A stretch of DNA of 64,000 nucleotides from an uncultured bacterium (GCA_905214315.1 CAJMLN010000002.1:1-64000); one strand, 5' to 3'. Shown: positions 50,086 through 59,794, counted from the stretch's first letter. Notes: a model not told the origin generated them from the letters alone. Translations and numbers: made by a program.

Positions 50086-52904
50086 GAGACAGCATCATTA
50101 TTAAGGGCGCTAAAACCCATAATTTAAAAAACGTAACCGTGGAAATTCCGCGCAATAAAATGGTGGTTTTTACCGGGCTTTCCGGCTCAGGCAAGAGCTC
50201 GCTGGCGTTTGACACCCTTTACGCCGAGGGACAGCGGCGGTATGTGGAGAGTCTTTCCTCCTACGCCCGCCAGTTTTTAGGGCAGATGGAAAAGCCGGAC
50301 GTGGAATCCATCGAAGGGCTTTCGCCGGCCATCAGCATCGACCAAAAAACCACCAACAACAACCCCCGCTCCACCGTGGGTACCGTTACCGAAATTCACG
50401 ATTACCTGCGTTTGCTCTATGCCCGCATCGGCGTGGCCCACTGCCCCAAGTGCGGCAAGGAGATACAAAAGCAGACGGTGGACCAGATGGTGCAGGCCGT
50501 GCTGGAGCAGCCTGAAGGCACGCGGATCCAGGTGCTGGCGCCGGTGGTGCGCGGCCGCAAGGGCGAACATGTAAAACTGTTGGAGAGCCTGCAAAAAAGC
50601 GGCTATATCCGTGTAAAAATTGACGGCGAGCTGTACGAGCTGGGCGAGGAAATCAAGCTGGAGAAAAACAACAAGCACCATATTTCCGTGGTAATCGACC
50701 GGCTGGTGGTGCGCGCGGATATCCGCTCGCGCCTGACGGATTCCTTAGAGGCCGCGCTGAAGCTGGCCGAGGGCTTGGCCGTGGTGGATATTTTGGGGCA
50801 AAAGGAGCTGCTGTTTTCCCAAAATTATGCCTGCCCGGACTGCAATATCAGTATTGAAGAGCTGGAGCCGCGGCTGTTTTCGTTTAACTCCCCCTTCGGC
50901 GCCTGCCCGGAATGTACCGGCATCGGCAGTATTATGCGGGTGGACCCCGGCCTGGTGGTACACGATGAAACGCTCTCGTTAAACGAGGGCGCCATCCGCG
51001 TTTCCGGCTGGTTTGTGATGGGAACCGATACCATGAACCGCATGTACTATCAGGGATTGGCCGCGCATTATGGGTTTTCCCTGGACACGCCGTTTTGTGA
51101 GCTTGAGGAAAGGATACAGAAGGTTATTCTATACGGCTCCGGCAGCGAGGAAATTGATTTTCAGATTACCACTAATCGCCATTCCCGTTCGTTCCATCAG
51201 CCGTTTGAGGGCATCATTCCGCAGCTGGAGCGCCGGTTCCGCGAAACGCAGAGCGAGGGCGTCAAGCGGGATCTGGAGCAGCTGATGACCAGCAGCCCCT
51301 GCCATGCCTGCGGCGGACGGCGGTATAAGCCGGAGGCCCTGGCCGTTACGGTAAACGGCAAAAATATTTTTGAAATCAGCGACATGCCCATTTGGCAGAC
51401 CCATGCCTTTTTGAAGACGCTGACGCTGGGCGCCAAGGACACGATGATTGCCGAGCGCATTTTAAAGGAGCTGGACGCGCGTCTTTCGTTCCTGGAAAAC
51501 GTGGGGCTGGACTATCTCTCCCTGACGCGTTCGGCCTGCACGCTTTCAGGCGGGGAATCCCAGCGTATCCGGCTGGCCACGCAGATCGGCGCGGGCTTAA
51601 TGGGCGTATTATATATTCTGGACGAGCCCAGCATCGGCCTGCACCAGCGGGATAACGAAAAGCTGCTGGCCTCTTTAAAGGGGCTGCGGGATCTGGGCAA
51701 CACGCTGGTGGTGGTGGAGCACGACGAGGATACGATCCGTCAGGCCGATTACGTGGTGGATATCGGCCCCGGCGCGGGCGCGGGCGGCGGCCATGTGGTG
51801 TGCGCGGGCACGCCCGAGGAGATTATGGCCTGTCCGGAATCGCTTACGGGCGCCTATCTCTCGGGCCGGCTGACGATTCCCGTTCCCGGCAAGAGAAGAG
51901 AACCCCGCGGCTATATTACCGTAAAGGAGGCGGCCGCCAACAATTTAAAAAATGTCACCGTAAAAATCCCGCTGGGGGTCATTACCGCGGTTACCGGCGT
52001 TTCCGGCTCGGGCAAAAGCTCTCTGGTAAACGAGGTTTTATATAAAACGCTGGCGCGCAAGCTGAACCGGGCGCATCTTCCGCCCGCGCCCTGCCGCGAC
52101 GTTGAAGGCACCGAGCAGCTGGATAAGGTGATCGTAATTGACCAAAGCCCCATCGGCCGAACGCCGCGCTCGAACCCGGCCACCTATACCGGGGTGTTTG
52201 ACCATATCCGCGCGCTGTTTGCCCAGACCCAGGACGCCAAAATGCGTGGCTACAGCAACGGCCGTTTCAGCTTTAACGTAAAGGGCGGCCGGTGCGAGGC
52301 CTGCAGCGGTGACGGCATCATTAAAATTGAAATGCACTTTATGCCCGATATCTACGTGCCCTGCGAGGTCTGCGGCGGCAAGCGATATTCCAAGGAGACG
52401 CTGGAGGTGCGCTACAAGGGTAAAAATATCTTTGAGGTGCTGGATATGACCGTGGAGGAGGCTGTGGGCTTTTTTGAGAATATCCCGCAGATCCACCGCA
52501 AAATTCAGCTGCTCTACGATGTGGGGCTGGGCTACATCAAGCTGGGGCAGCCCTCCACGATGCTCTCCGGCGGCGAGGCCCAGCGCGTAAAGCTGGCCAC
52601 CGAGCTCTCCCGCCGGCCTACGGGCAAAACCATTTATATTTTGGATGAACCGACTACCGGCCTGCATACCGACGACGTAAAAAAGCTGGTGGCAATTCTG
52701 GACCGGCTGGTGGCCGGCGGCAACACGGTGGTGGTTATTGAGCACAATCTGGACATCATCAAAATTGCCGATCACTGCATCGACATGGGACCCGAGGGCG
52801 GCGTAAACGGCGGCACCGTGATCGCCCAGGGCACGCCGGAGGAGCTGACCCGGGTGCCCCGGAGCCATACCGGGCGCTTTTTAAAGAAAATACTGGAGGG
52901 ATAA
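50082..52904 (+). CDS. uvrA: Excinuclease ABC subunit A
   Basis: This encodes 940 residues. UvrA is a double ABC ATPase that finds lesions and loads UvrB. The two Walker A motifs (GLSGSGKSSLAFDTLY and GVSGSGKSSLVNEVLY), two ABC signatures (TLSGGESQRIRLA and MLSGGEAQRVKLA) and two Cys4 zinc modules (CPDCN with CPECTG; CEACSGDG with CEVCGGKRY) are all intact. It overlaps uvrB by four bases. Confidence 0.97.
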   Translation: MRDSIIIKGAKTHNLKNVTVEIPRNKMVVFTGLSGSGKSSLAFDTLYAEGQRRYVESLSSYARQFLGQMEKPDVESIEGLSPAISIDQKTTNNNPRSTVGTVTEIHDYLRLLYARIGVAHCPKCGKEIQKQTVDQMVQAVLEQPEGTRIQVLAPVVRGRKGEHVKLLESLQKSGYIRVKIDGELYELGEEIKLEKNNKHHISVVIDRLVVRADIRSRLTDSLEAALKLAEGLAVVDILGQKELLFSQNYACPDCNISIEELEPRLFSFNSPFGACPECTGIGSIMRVDPGLVVHDETLSLNEGAIRVSGWFVMGTDTMNRMYYQGLAAHYGFSLDTPFCELEERIQKVILYGSGSEEIDFQITTNRHSRSFHQPFEGIIPQLERRFRETQSEGVKRDLEQLMTSSPCHACGGRRYKPEALAVTVNGKNIFEISDMPIWQTHAFLKTLTLGAKDTMIAERILKELDARLSFLENVGLDYLSLTRSACTLSGGESQRIRLATQIGAGLMGVLYILDEPSIGLHQRDNEKLLASLKGLRDLGNTLVVVEHDEDTIRQADYVVDIGPGAGAGGGHVVCAGTPEEIMACPESLTGAYLSGRLTIPVPGKRREPRGYITVKEAAANNLKNVTVKIPLGVITAVTGVSGSGKSSLVNEVLYKTLARKLNRAHLPPAPCRDVEGTEQLDKVIVIDQSPIGRTPRSNPATYTGVFDHIRALFAQTQDAKMRGYSNGRFSFNVKGGRCEACSGDGIIKIEMHFMPDIYVPCEVCGGKRYSKETLEVRYKGKNIFEVLDMTVEEAVGFFENIPQIHRKIQLLYDVGLGYIKLGQPSTMLSGGEAQRVKLATELSRRPTGKTIYILDEPTTGLHTDDVKKLVAILDRLVAGGNTVVVIEHNLDIIKIADHCIDMGPEGGVNGGTVIAQGTPEELTRVPRSHTGRFLKKILEG

Positions 52905-52906
52905 TT

Positions 52907-53587
52907 TTGAAAGGACGGGCAAAGAACATTTTTTGGGGCCTCTGCTTTCTTCTGGCCGGCGTCGGCCTGTTGGGGGACTGGTTCGCCTGGTGGGGCGGTT
53001 TTTCCTTCGGCGAGCTGCTTCTGCAATGCTGGTGGGCGCTGCTTCTGCTGCTTTTGGGCATCTCTTCGCTGCTGGAGAGCGTCAACGCGGGAAGCCTGAT
53101 CCTGACCCTGGTGGGCGCGGCGAGCATGGCGTACTGCCTTTTAAAAGACGCCGAGGCGTTCCGACTGATCTTTCCGGGCGCGGCGATTATCATCGGCCTG
53201 TGCCTTATCTTCGGCAAAAGAAAGAAGCCCGAAGCCCCGGTGCAGGAAACGGGAACTGCCGCGGCGCCGGAGGGCGAGTATACCGCCTGCTTTTCGGGGC
53301 GGAACGTGAACCTCCGGAATGCGGAGCTTAACGGCGGCTTCAAGGCCGCGGCGGTATTCGGCGGCCTGGATATCGATTTGCGCGGCGCGGTTATTCGGGA
53401 GGATATTACGCTGAGGCTCACCGCAGTGTTCGGCGGCATCGACGTGTTCGCGCCGGAAAGCGTCAATATAAAGACGACGGGCTCCTCCTTTTTAGGCGGC
53501 TGTGAAAACAAGACGGCACAGCAGCAGGGACGGCCCACGGTCACGGTGGAATACAGCTGCGTCTTCGGCGGTATTGAGATTAAGTAA
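52907..53587 (+). CDS. LiaF/YvqF-like membrane protein
   Basis: This encodes 226 residues. Three to four hydrophobic segments in the first 100 residues (IFWGLCFLLAGVGLLGDWF and others) are followed by a soluble beta domain with YTACFSGRNVNLRNAELNGGFKAAAVFGGLDIDLRGA, matching the LiaF C-terminal (cell-wall-active antibiotic response) family. In B. subtilis LiaF restrains the LiaRS system; no LiaRS pair is present here. The start is TTG at 52907 behind GGAGGG, 2 bases after the uvrA stop. Coupling to uvrA is unusual. Confidence 0.85.
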   Translation: MKGRAKNIFWGLCFLLAGVGLLGDWFAWWGGFSFGELLLQCWWALLLLLLGISSLLESVNAGSLILTLVGAASMAYCLLKDAEAFRLIFPGAAIIIGLCLIFGKRKKPEAPVQETGTAAAPEGEYTACFSGRNVNLRNAELNGGFKAAAVFGGLDIDLRGAVIREDITLRLTAVFGGIDVFAPESVNIKTTGSSFLGGCENKTAQQQGRPTVTVEYSCVFGGIEIK

Positions 53588-53639
53588 AATTCCGAAAACT
53601 CCTATAAATATAGCATAAAAATTGCTTGTCAACGAAAAA

Positions 53640-53970
53640 ATCACAAAGAAATTTATAAAAATCAAAATGTACCTGGGTACATAAGCAATGCCCCCGACTG
53701 AGTCGGGGGCAATCAGTTGCGGCATAAAAAAAAAGGAGTGCTGCGCACTCACTTTATATACCGTCTGCGGGCGGGTTAGACGAAGACAGCGGCGAAAAGC
53801 AGCTCTTCTGCCAACGCCTGTGAGCAGGCTTTTATTGCTCTCTGTGATATAAAAAACAGGCTGAAGATACCGCTCGTTTGCAGGTTGAATGGAACGGTTC
53901 AGCCGCCTGAAAATGAGCAAGGAAAAATGCGGGAAATTCATTCGGAATTTTCTGCATTGGGGGGAAAGAA
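53640..53970 (-). other. Hairpin-rich region, candidate structured RNA or repeat
   Basis: Read on the reverse strand there is GAGTGC-GCA-GCACTC followed by CTTTTTTTTT (53744-53720), then GCCCCCGACT-C-AGTCGGGGGC (53710-53690), then TGTACC-CA-GGTACA followed by TTTTGATTTTT (53681-53650). Three perfect hairpins in 100 bases, two with T-runs, in a gene-free interval are unusual. A frame through the region (53941-53492) has no ribosome binding site and crosses the liaF-like gene, so I read the region as RNA or a repeat rather than coding. Confidence 0.5.
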
Positions 53971-54010
53971 AACAGAACGGCCCTTTTTAGGAGGAACAGA
54001 CCGTTCTGTT
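53971..54010 (-). terminator. Terminator of the FAD oxidoreductase gene
   Basis: On the reverse strand AACAGAACGG (54010-54001) pairs with CCGTTCTGTT (53980-53971) across a 20-base loop, followed by TTCTTTCC. Confidence 0.8.
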
Positions 54011-54022
54011 ATAAGAAGCCGG

Positions 54023-55414
54023 CTAAAACAGCTTTCTGCCCATATACACGCCCATGGCTGAGGCCATCATCAGCCCGCGGGTCCAGCCGCTGGAATCGCC
54101 CAGACAGTACAGACCGGAAATGCTGGTGGTAAGATCTCTGTCCATTTTTACGCGGTTGCTGTAGAACTTCAGCTCGGGAGAATACAGCAGCGTTTCGGTA
54201 GAGGCGAAGCCCGGCACCACGTGATCCAGCGCTTTGATGAAATTGATAATATTCATCATGGCCCTGTATGGCATGGCGGCCGTGATATCACCGGCTACCG
54301 CGTCGGGCAGCGTGGGCTTTAAATTGGACTGTGCCAGTTCCTTCTGCCAGGTGCGCTTGCCGTCCAAAATATCGCCGAAGCGCTGTACCAGAATATGGCC
54401 TGCGCCCAGCATGTTGGCCAGCTCCCCTACTTTTTGGGCGTATTCAATCGGCTGGTTGAACGGCACCGAAAAGTTGTGCGAAACCAGAATGGCCAGATTG
54501 GTGTTGTTGGATTTTAATTCCTTGTAGGAATGGCCGTTGACCACGGCCAGGTCATTATCGTAATTCTCCTGGCTGACAAAGCCGCCGGGATTTTGGCAGA
54601 ACGTGCGCACCTTGTTTTTAAAGGGCTGCGGATAGCCGATGAGCTTGGATTCATACAGCACTTCGTTTACTTTTTCCATGATTTCGTTGCGGACCTCCAC
54701 GCGCACGCCGATATCCACCGTGCCCGGCTCGTGGGCGATGCCGTGCTCGGCGCAGATGTGCTCCAGCCATTCGGCGCCCCGGCGGCCAGTGGCCACCACG
54801 ACGCTCTGCGCGTGGATTTCAAACTCCTCTTTGCCGTTGGTCACATAGGCGCCGCTGCAGGTGCTGCCGGAGAGAATCAGGTTGGTGCATTCATAACCAA
54901 AGAGCATTTCTACGCCGTTTTGCAGCAGGTACTGCTCGATGGCGTAATAGATGTTCTGTGCCTTTTCCGTACCCAGATGGCGGATCGGACAGTCCACCAG
55001 CTTTAAGCCCGCCTGAATGGCGCGCTTGCGGATCTGCTTCACTTCTTCATCGTTGCCCACGCCCTCCACCTTGGTATCGGCGCCGAATTCCAGATAGATG
55101 GAATCGGCATAGCGGATCAGCGCCTGCGCTTCCTCTTCGCCCACCAGGTTGGGGAAATCGCCGCCTACGTCGGTAGAGAGCGACAGCTTACCGTCGGAGA
55201 AGGCACCCGCGCCGGAAAAGCCCGTAGTAATATGACAGTAGGGCTTACAGTTCATGCATTGATTGGTTTTGGCCTTGGGGCAGCGTCGTTTTTCCACGGG
55301 CTGGCCCTTTTCTACGATTAAAATACTTTTTTTGCTTCCGTTCTTCAGCATCTCCAGCGCGGTAAAAATCCCGGCCGGGCCGGCGCCGATAATCAGCACG
55401 TCCTTGTTTATCAT
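54023..55414 (-). CDS. FAD-dependent oxidoreductase (COG2509-type)
   Basis: This encodes 463 residues. The N-terminal dinucleotide motif DVLIIGAGPAGIFTALEML is followed by a Cys-bearing segment (KRRCPKAKTNQCMNCKPYCHITTGFSGAGAFSDGKLS, in part), VVATGRRGAEWLEH and the C-terminal FAD loop ISGLYCLGDSSGWTRGLMMASAMG. It belongs to the family of uncharacterised FAD-dependent dehydrogenases common in anaerobes. The four clustered cysteines (CPKA, CMNC, YCH) could bind a metal or cluster, but I cannot decide. Start: ATG at 55414 after AAAGGAGCGG. Confidence 0.85.
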   Translation of the reverse strand: MINKDVLIIGAGPAGIFTALEMLKNGSKKSILIVEKGQPVEKRRCPKAKTNQCMNCKPYCHITTGFSGAGAFSDGKLSLSTDVGGDFPNLVGEEEAQALIRYADSIYLEFGADTKVEGVGNDEEVKQIRKRAIQAGLKLVDCPIRHLGTEKAQNIYYAIEQYLLQNGVEMLFGYECTNLILSGSTCSGAYVTNGKEEFEIHAQSVVVATGRRGAEWLEHICAEHGIAHEPGTVDIGVRVEVRNEIMEKVNEVLYESKLIGYPQPFKNKVRTFCQNPGGFVSQENYDNDLAVVNGHSYKELKSNNTNLAILVSHNFSVPFNQPIEYAQKVGELANMLGAGHILVQRFGDILDGKRTWQKELAQSNLKPTLPDAVAGDITAAMPYRAMMNIINFIKALDHVVPGFASTETLLYSPELKFYSNRVKMDRDLTTSISGLYCLGDSSGWTRGLMMASAMGVYMGRKLF

Positions 55415-55518
55415 AAAACCGCTCCTTTGCGTATTTTTCGGATCTTTGGCTACTATGCAGCCTAAGCTGTAATTATATAGGAAAAAGCGGGTTTTGTCAA
55501 TACGGCCTGCTGAAAATA

Positions 55519-55547
55519 AAAAAAGCCGCGTGAAAGCGGCTTTTTAT
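55519..55547. terminator. Terminator after the VWA gene
   Basis: AAAAAGCCGC pairs with GCGGCTTTTT around GTGAAA. The stem has T-rich DNA on both strands, but on the minus strand it follows the VWA gene stop by 31 bases. Confidence 0.85.
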
Positions 55548-55578
55548 TCAGCTTTAAAAAGGTGCGGAATGTCCGTTT

Positions 55579-56955
55579 TTAAACGAGCAGATCACAGCAT
55601 TGGAAATCCGAATCGATATTGTGCGCGATGATCCTTGCCCGCAGATTCCGGGCATTACACGTGGCCTCAGGTGTTTCGCCTGAAACGTCCAGATCCTCCG
55701 GCAGTACGAATTTTACGCATTTTACCAGAATATCGCGGCATTCTGGATAGGTGTGCGCGGGGATCGTCATCGTTTTCATTCCGCGCTGATGCTCGTTGCC
55801 CTCCTGGTCGACTTCGGTTAAAATTACACCCAGCGCCACACGCCGGTTAGGACAAACGTGCTTCAGGTTGATGTCCAGCTGCAGAATACGTCCTGTGGAT
55901 TCCAGATAGACGTTGCCTGCGTCGAAGACAACCGAATCCTCACAGCCGTCAACGGTTACGTCCACGGGAAGCGGGCATGGCTCGGGCCGCACAACGGAGC
56001 CGCAGTCTACCGTGACCTCCGGTTTAGGGAAGGTCGCTTGGTTGTTTTCGCTGTCCGTATAGGTGATGGACTCATTGACAAGCTTGGTGCCGGAGGTATC
56101 GGCCGTATGGCGGATCAGGAACTCCAGCGTTGCACCCTCGTTTCCGGTTGTTCCCAGTTCATCGATAGTCCATTTCAGCGTAGTGGGGTTAATCATGCTG
56201 GCAACGCCCTTGGTCGGCATCAGAATACTGGTGATGATAAAATCGGAATTTACGACCTCGTCAATTACAATATTCGTTGCGCCGGGCTTGGAGATGTTGG
56301 CGGCCAGATCCTCAAACAGATCTTCCAAATCCGCGTCGGTAGGGGTGATCGCCACATGGGAAGCGTCGGGGTCGGTAGCCCAGTCGTTGAGGACGTCGGG
56401 GTTGATGCCGTCGGCGCCGATTAAGCCGATGCAGTAGATAACAATGCCTGCCGCACGGGCTGCCGCGGCAATCGGACTGGGATTCGGCCCGGCGGTTGTT
56501 TCGCCGTCGGTAAACATGACCATGACCTTGGCGTTTGAGGAAGCGGGATCAAACAGCGCGGCGGCCTTGGTAAAGGCGTCGGCATGGTTGGTAGAACCGC
56601 CGGCTGTAAGGCCGTTTACGGCTGCTTTTAAATCCGCAACAGAGGTGATCAGCTTGGTGTTCTGCACGGCTGTATCGGCAAAGCTTACAATGCCGATGCG
56701 GCTGCCTGAGCCGATGACGCCGTTGGCCGTGCCGTCGGTGGCCTCTTCAATGATATCGATGAATTTGTCGGCGCCTAATTTCAGGTTTGCCAGCGGACTG
56801 CCCGCCATGCTGCCTGAACGATCCAGGATCAAAACGATATCGGTGGGATTGGTACTGATATCCGGCGCCGCCGCCAAAGCAAGCGTTACCTTTAAGGATC
56901 CTGTGCAGTCGATTTGATCAGTGCTGATGAATTTATTAGAATTGGTTAAACCCAT
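55579..56955 (-). CDS. VWA-domain protein with Cys-bearing C-terminal domain
   Basis: This encodes 458 residues. A von Willebrand A domain spans about 35-225, with a complete MIDAS: DIVLILDRSGSMAG, TAGGSTNHADAF and MFTDGETTAG. A beta-sandwich-like part follows (about 235-320; ATLEFLIRHTADTSGTKLVNESITYTDSENN, DUF11-like). The last 140 residues form a domain with eight or more cysteines (PCPLPVDVTVDGCEDS, LKHVCPNRRVALGV, CRDILVKC, DFQCC). No signal peptide is visible, although DUF11-like parts usually sit outside. A mother-cell-made spore-surface protein would fit; that is a guess. Start: ATG after AAGGAGAAATTTTT. Confidence 0.8.
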   Translation of the reverse strand: MGLTNSNKFISTDQIDCTGSLKVTLALAAAPDISTNPTDIVLILDRSGSMAGSPLANLKLGADKFIDIIEEATDGTANGVIGSGSRIGIVSFADTAVQNTKLITSVADLKAAVNGLTAGGSTNHADAFTKAAALFDPASSNAKVMVMFTDGETTAGPNPSPIAAAARAAGIVIYCIGLIGADGINPDVLNDWATDPDASHVAITPTDADLEDLFEDLAANISKPGATNIVIDEVVNSDFIITSILMPTKGVASMINPTTLKWTIDELGTTGNEGATLEFLIRHTADTSGTKLVNESITYTDSENNQATFPKPEVTVDCGSVVRPEPCPLPVDVTVDGCEDSVVFDAGNVYLESTGRILQLDINLKHVCPNRRVALGVILTEVDQEGNEHQRGMKTMTIPAHTYPECRDILVKCVKFVLPEDLDVSGETPEATCNARNLRARIIAHNIDSDFQCCDLLV

Positions 56956-57149
56956 AAAAATTTCTCCTTCAGATATTTAAGGTGAAAAATTCACCCTTTT
57001 TATTGTATGCATCACTGGAGAAAAAGGTGTCAGGCCGGTCCGTGTGCTGAATTTTTATCATGTTCCCTATGGACATTGCCTGATTTTTTTGTTATACTAC
57101 TCTTAATAATTCCGCCGCGGTTTATCACGGAGGTTAAAAGGAGTTTTTT

Positions 57150-59600
57150 ATGAAACGGATGTATTTGCTCTGCAACGCACATATCGATCCTATGTGGCAG
57201 TGGGAATGGAAGGAGGGCGTCGGCGCGGCGATCTCCACGTTCCGCGTGGCCGCCGAGCTTTGCGAGCAGTATGACGCCTTTATTTTTAACCACAACGAGG
57301 CGCTGCTGTATGAATGGATTGAAGAGTTTGAGCCTGCGCTGTTTGCCCGGATTCAGGCCCTGGTAAAAAAGGGAAACTGGCATATCATGGGCGGCTGGTA
57401 TCTTCAGCCCGACTGCAATATGCCCACCGGCGAATCCTTTGCGCGCCAGATCAGCGCCGGAAGACGCTATTTTAAAGAAAAATTCGGCGCCGAGCCTTCC
57501 ACCGCCGTTAATTTTGACCCCTTCGGTCACACAAAGGGCATTGTGCAAATTATGGAAAAAAGCGGCTTTGACAGCTATATTATCTGCCGCCCCTACGATC
57601 ATGTTCCCGATACGGATCGCTTCCTGTGGAAGGGCTTTGCCGGCAGCCAGGTGCGCGTGCTGCGTCTGCCGTGCTACAATTCGCGGCTGGGCCACGCGGT
57701 GGAGCGCATAGGCGAGGAGCTGGAAAAGCAAAAAAATGAAGAATACGGCGTAATCCTATGGGGGGTGGGCAATCATGGCGGCGGTCCCTCTAAAATTGAT
57801 TTGGAAGAAATCGCAAAGCTGATAGCGTCTTCAGAGAATATTGAGATCCTGCACGTGGCCCCGGAAGAATTTTTTGCCGCCTGCGGGGAAGAGAAATGGC
57901 CGGAGCACAGCAATTCGCTGCAGCATACGATGGTGGGCTGCTACAGCTCGCAAATACGCATGAAGCAGCTGCACCGCAAGCTGGAGCATGAGCTGCTTTC
58001 AACGGAAAAAATGGTTTCGGCCGCGGCGGCGCAGGGCTTGATGGACTATCCCCGCGCGGCGCTGGAGACGGCGTGGAAGGATCTGATGTTTGCCCAGTTC
58101 CACGACATTCTGCCCGGCTCGTCGATTCAGCCGGTGGAGGAGGCGGGCCTTCAGCTGCTGAGCCACGGTCTGGTTGAGGCCGACCGGCTGAAAACAAAGG
58201 CGTTTTTCAAGCTTTCCGCCGGACAGAAGCGCGCGAAGGACGGAGAGATTCCGGTTCTGGTTTACAATCCGCATCCGTTTGCCGCAGAGGAGGATATCGT
58301 CTGCGAGCTGATGCTGGCCGATCAGAACTGGAATGATGAATTTATTGATATTTCGGTATTCGATGAGAACGGCCTTTCGGTGCCCGCCCAGACGGAAAAA
58401 GAGTACAGCAATATTCCGATTCAGTGGCGCAAGCGCGTGGCCTTTCGCGCAAAGCTCACGCCCTTCGGCATGACGCGCTTTGACCTGCGTACAAGCGCGC
58501 TTCCCTGCCGAAAGGTGCCTGAGGCAAAGCGGGAGGGCGACTGCTTTGTGTTTGAGGGCTGCCGGTACCGTGCAAAATTAAATACCGCCACCGGCCTTCT
58601 GGAAAGCTATGAGGCCGACGGAAAGGAATATTTAAAGCAGCCCACAGGCCGGCTGCTTGTCATTGCCGACGACGAGGATCCCTGGGGTATGCGCGTGCAG
58701 GGGTATCAGGACGTGCAATATGCTTTTGCACTGGCTTCCCCGAAGGAGACGGCGGCGATCTGCAGTCTTTCGGTTCCCGCCCTGGCGCCGGTGCATATCG
58801 TGGAGGATGGTCCCGTGCGTACAATTGCCGAGTGTGTGTTTGTCTCCTCCGCGGGGCAAGCCGTGGTGCGGTACACCTTCCCCAGGCAGGACGGCTATAT
58901 CGATATCCATATCCGCCTGATTACGGCGGCAAAAAACACAATGTTCAAATACGTTCTGGATACCGTGCTTGACGACGGTGCTCTTTTGGGTAAAACTGCG
59001 TATGGCTTGGATGACCTGCGGCAGAACGGCCTGGAATGTGTGGCGCAGGAATATGTACTGCTGCATACCCCGGAGCATGCTCTGAGCGTAGCCAATACCG
59101 GCACCTATGCTTTAAGCTCTGAAAACGGCGCGCTGCTGCTGACCCTGCAGCGTACGCCCGCCTATTGCGCGCATCCGCTGGAGGGACGGCAGATTCTGCC
59201 GCAGGACCGTTTCCATGAGCACAGCGATCAGGGCGAGCGGCAGTTCTTTTTCCGGGTGCAGGCCTCCTCCGCGAGGGAGCGTCGGCAAAAGATCAATGCG
59301 GAGGCGCTGTTGCTGAATCAGGCGCCGACGGCGGTCTGCTTCTTCCCGCCCGAAAGCGGCGAAAAGCCCCTGCCGGGCTGCCTGACGGATAACCCTGTCA
59401 TCGAGCTTTCCTCCCTGAAGGAGGCCTTTGACGGCGACGGTTACACCCTGCGCCTGTTTAACCCCGACAGCGAAGAGCAGACCGTATGCGTAACGCTGCC
59501 GGCGCTTGAAGCCTCCTTTACCGCGGCCCTGATGCCCCTGGAGGTGCTCTCCTACCGCATCCGCGGCGGCAAGGCGGAGCCGTGCGCGCTTACGGACTGA
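57150..59600 (+). CDS. Alpha-mannosidase, glycoside hydrolase family 38
   Basis: This encodes 816 residues. The N-terminal catalytic domain has the zinc-binding NAHIDPMWQWEW (His11, Asp13), the nucleophile Asp123 in NFDPFGHTKG, and the later His in QFHDILPGSSI. The C-terminal part (about 380-816) forms the beta-sandwich domains of GH38. There is no signal peptide, so it acts in the cytoplasm, probably on imported mannosides or N-glycan fragments. The ATG follows AAAAGGAG. No transporter lies next to it, so the substrate source is unclear. Confidence 0.93.
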   Translation: MKRMYLLCNAHIDPMWQWEWKEGVGAAISTFRVAAELCEQYDAFIFNHNEALLYEWIEEFEPALFARIQALVKKGNWHIMGGWYLQPDCNMPTGESFARQISAGRRYFKEKFGAEPSTAVNFDPFGHTKGIVQIMEKSGFDSYIICRPYDHVPDTDRFLWKGFAGSQVRVLRLPCYNSRLGHAVERIGEELEKQKNEEYGVILWGVGNHGGGPSKIDLEEIAKLIASSENIEILHVAPEEFFAACGEEKWPEHSNSLQHTMVGCYSSQIRMKQLHRKLEHELLSTEKMVSAAAAQGLMDYPRAALETAWKDLMFAQFHDILPGSSIQPVEEAGLQLLSHGLVEADRLKTKAFFKLSAGQKRAKDGEIPVLVYNPHPFAAEEDIVCELMLADQNWNDEFIDISVFDENGLSVPAQTEKEYSNIPIQWRKRVAFRAKLTPFGMTRFDLRTSALPCRKVPEAKREGDCFVFEGCRYRAKLNTATGLLESYEADGKEYLKQPTGRLLVIADDEDPWGMRVQGYQDVQYAFALASPKETAAICSLSVPALAPVHIVEDGPVRTIAECVFVSSAGQAVVRYTFPRQDGYIDIHIRLITAAKNTMFKYVLDTVLDDGALLGKTAYGLDDLRQNGLECVAQEYVLLHTPEHALSVANTGTYALSSENGALLLTLQRTPAYCAHPLEGRQILPQDRFHEHSDQGERQFFFRVQASSARERRQKINAEALLLNQAPTAVCFFPPESGEKPLPGCLTDNPVIELSSLKEAFDGDGYTLRLFNPDSEEQTVCVTLPALEASFTAALMPLEVLSYRIRGGKAEPCALTD

Positions 59601-59616
59601 TTGCGGAAAGCAAAAT

Positions 59617-59647
59617 AAAAATCCCCTGTTTGACGACAGGGGATTTT
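59617..59647 (+). terminator. Terminator of the GH38 gene
   Basis: AAAATCCCCTGT pairs with ACAGGGGATTTT across TTGACG. It is 20 bases after the stop. Confidence 0.88.
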
Positions 59648-59765
59648 CATTGTTGGAATACCGCCGCCGCGCGGCCGTGCGCTTTCGGGCCGGCTTAAAG
59701 CGGTGCTGTCCGTAAAGGGGGCTGCGGGTTGTTTCCCGATCCATTCCGGCTGCGGAATACAGGAA

Positions 59766-59794
59766 AACGGCGCCGAACTTTTCCGGCGCCGTTT
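59766..59794 (-). terminator. Terminator of the serCA operon
   Basis: On the reverse strand ACGGCGCCG pairs with CGGCGCCGT across GAAAAGTT, followed by TTTCCTG. Confidence 0.8.

Noticed and set aside
53492..53941. Open frame of 149 codons on the minus strand
   Set aside because: It crosses the hairpins, overlaps the LiaF-like gene on the other strand and lacks a ribosome binding site.
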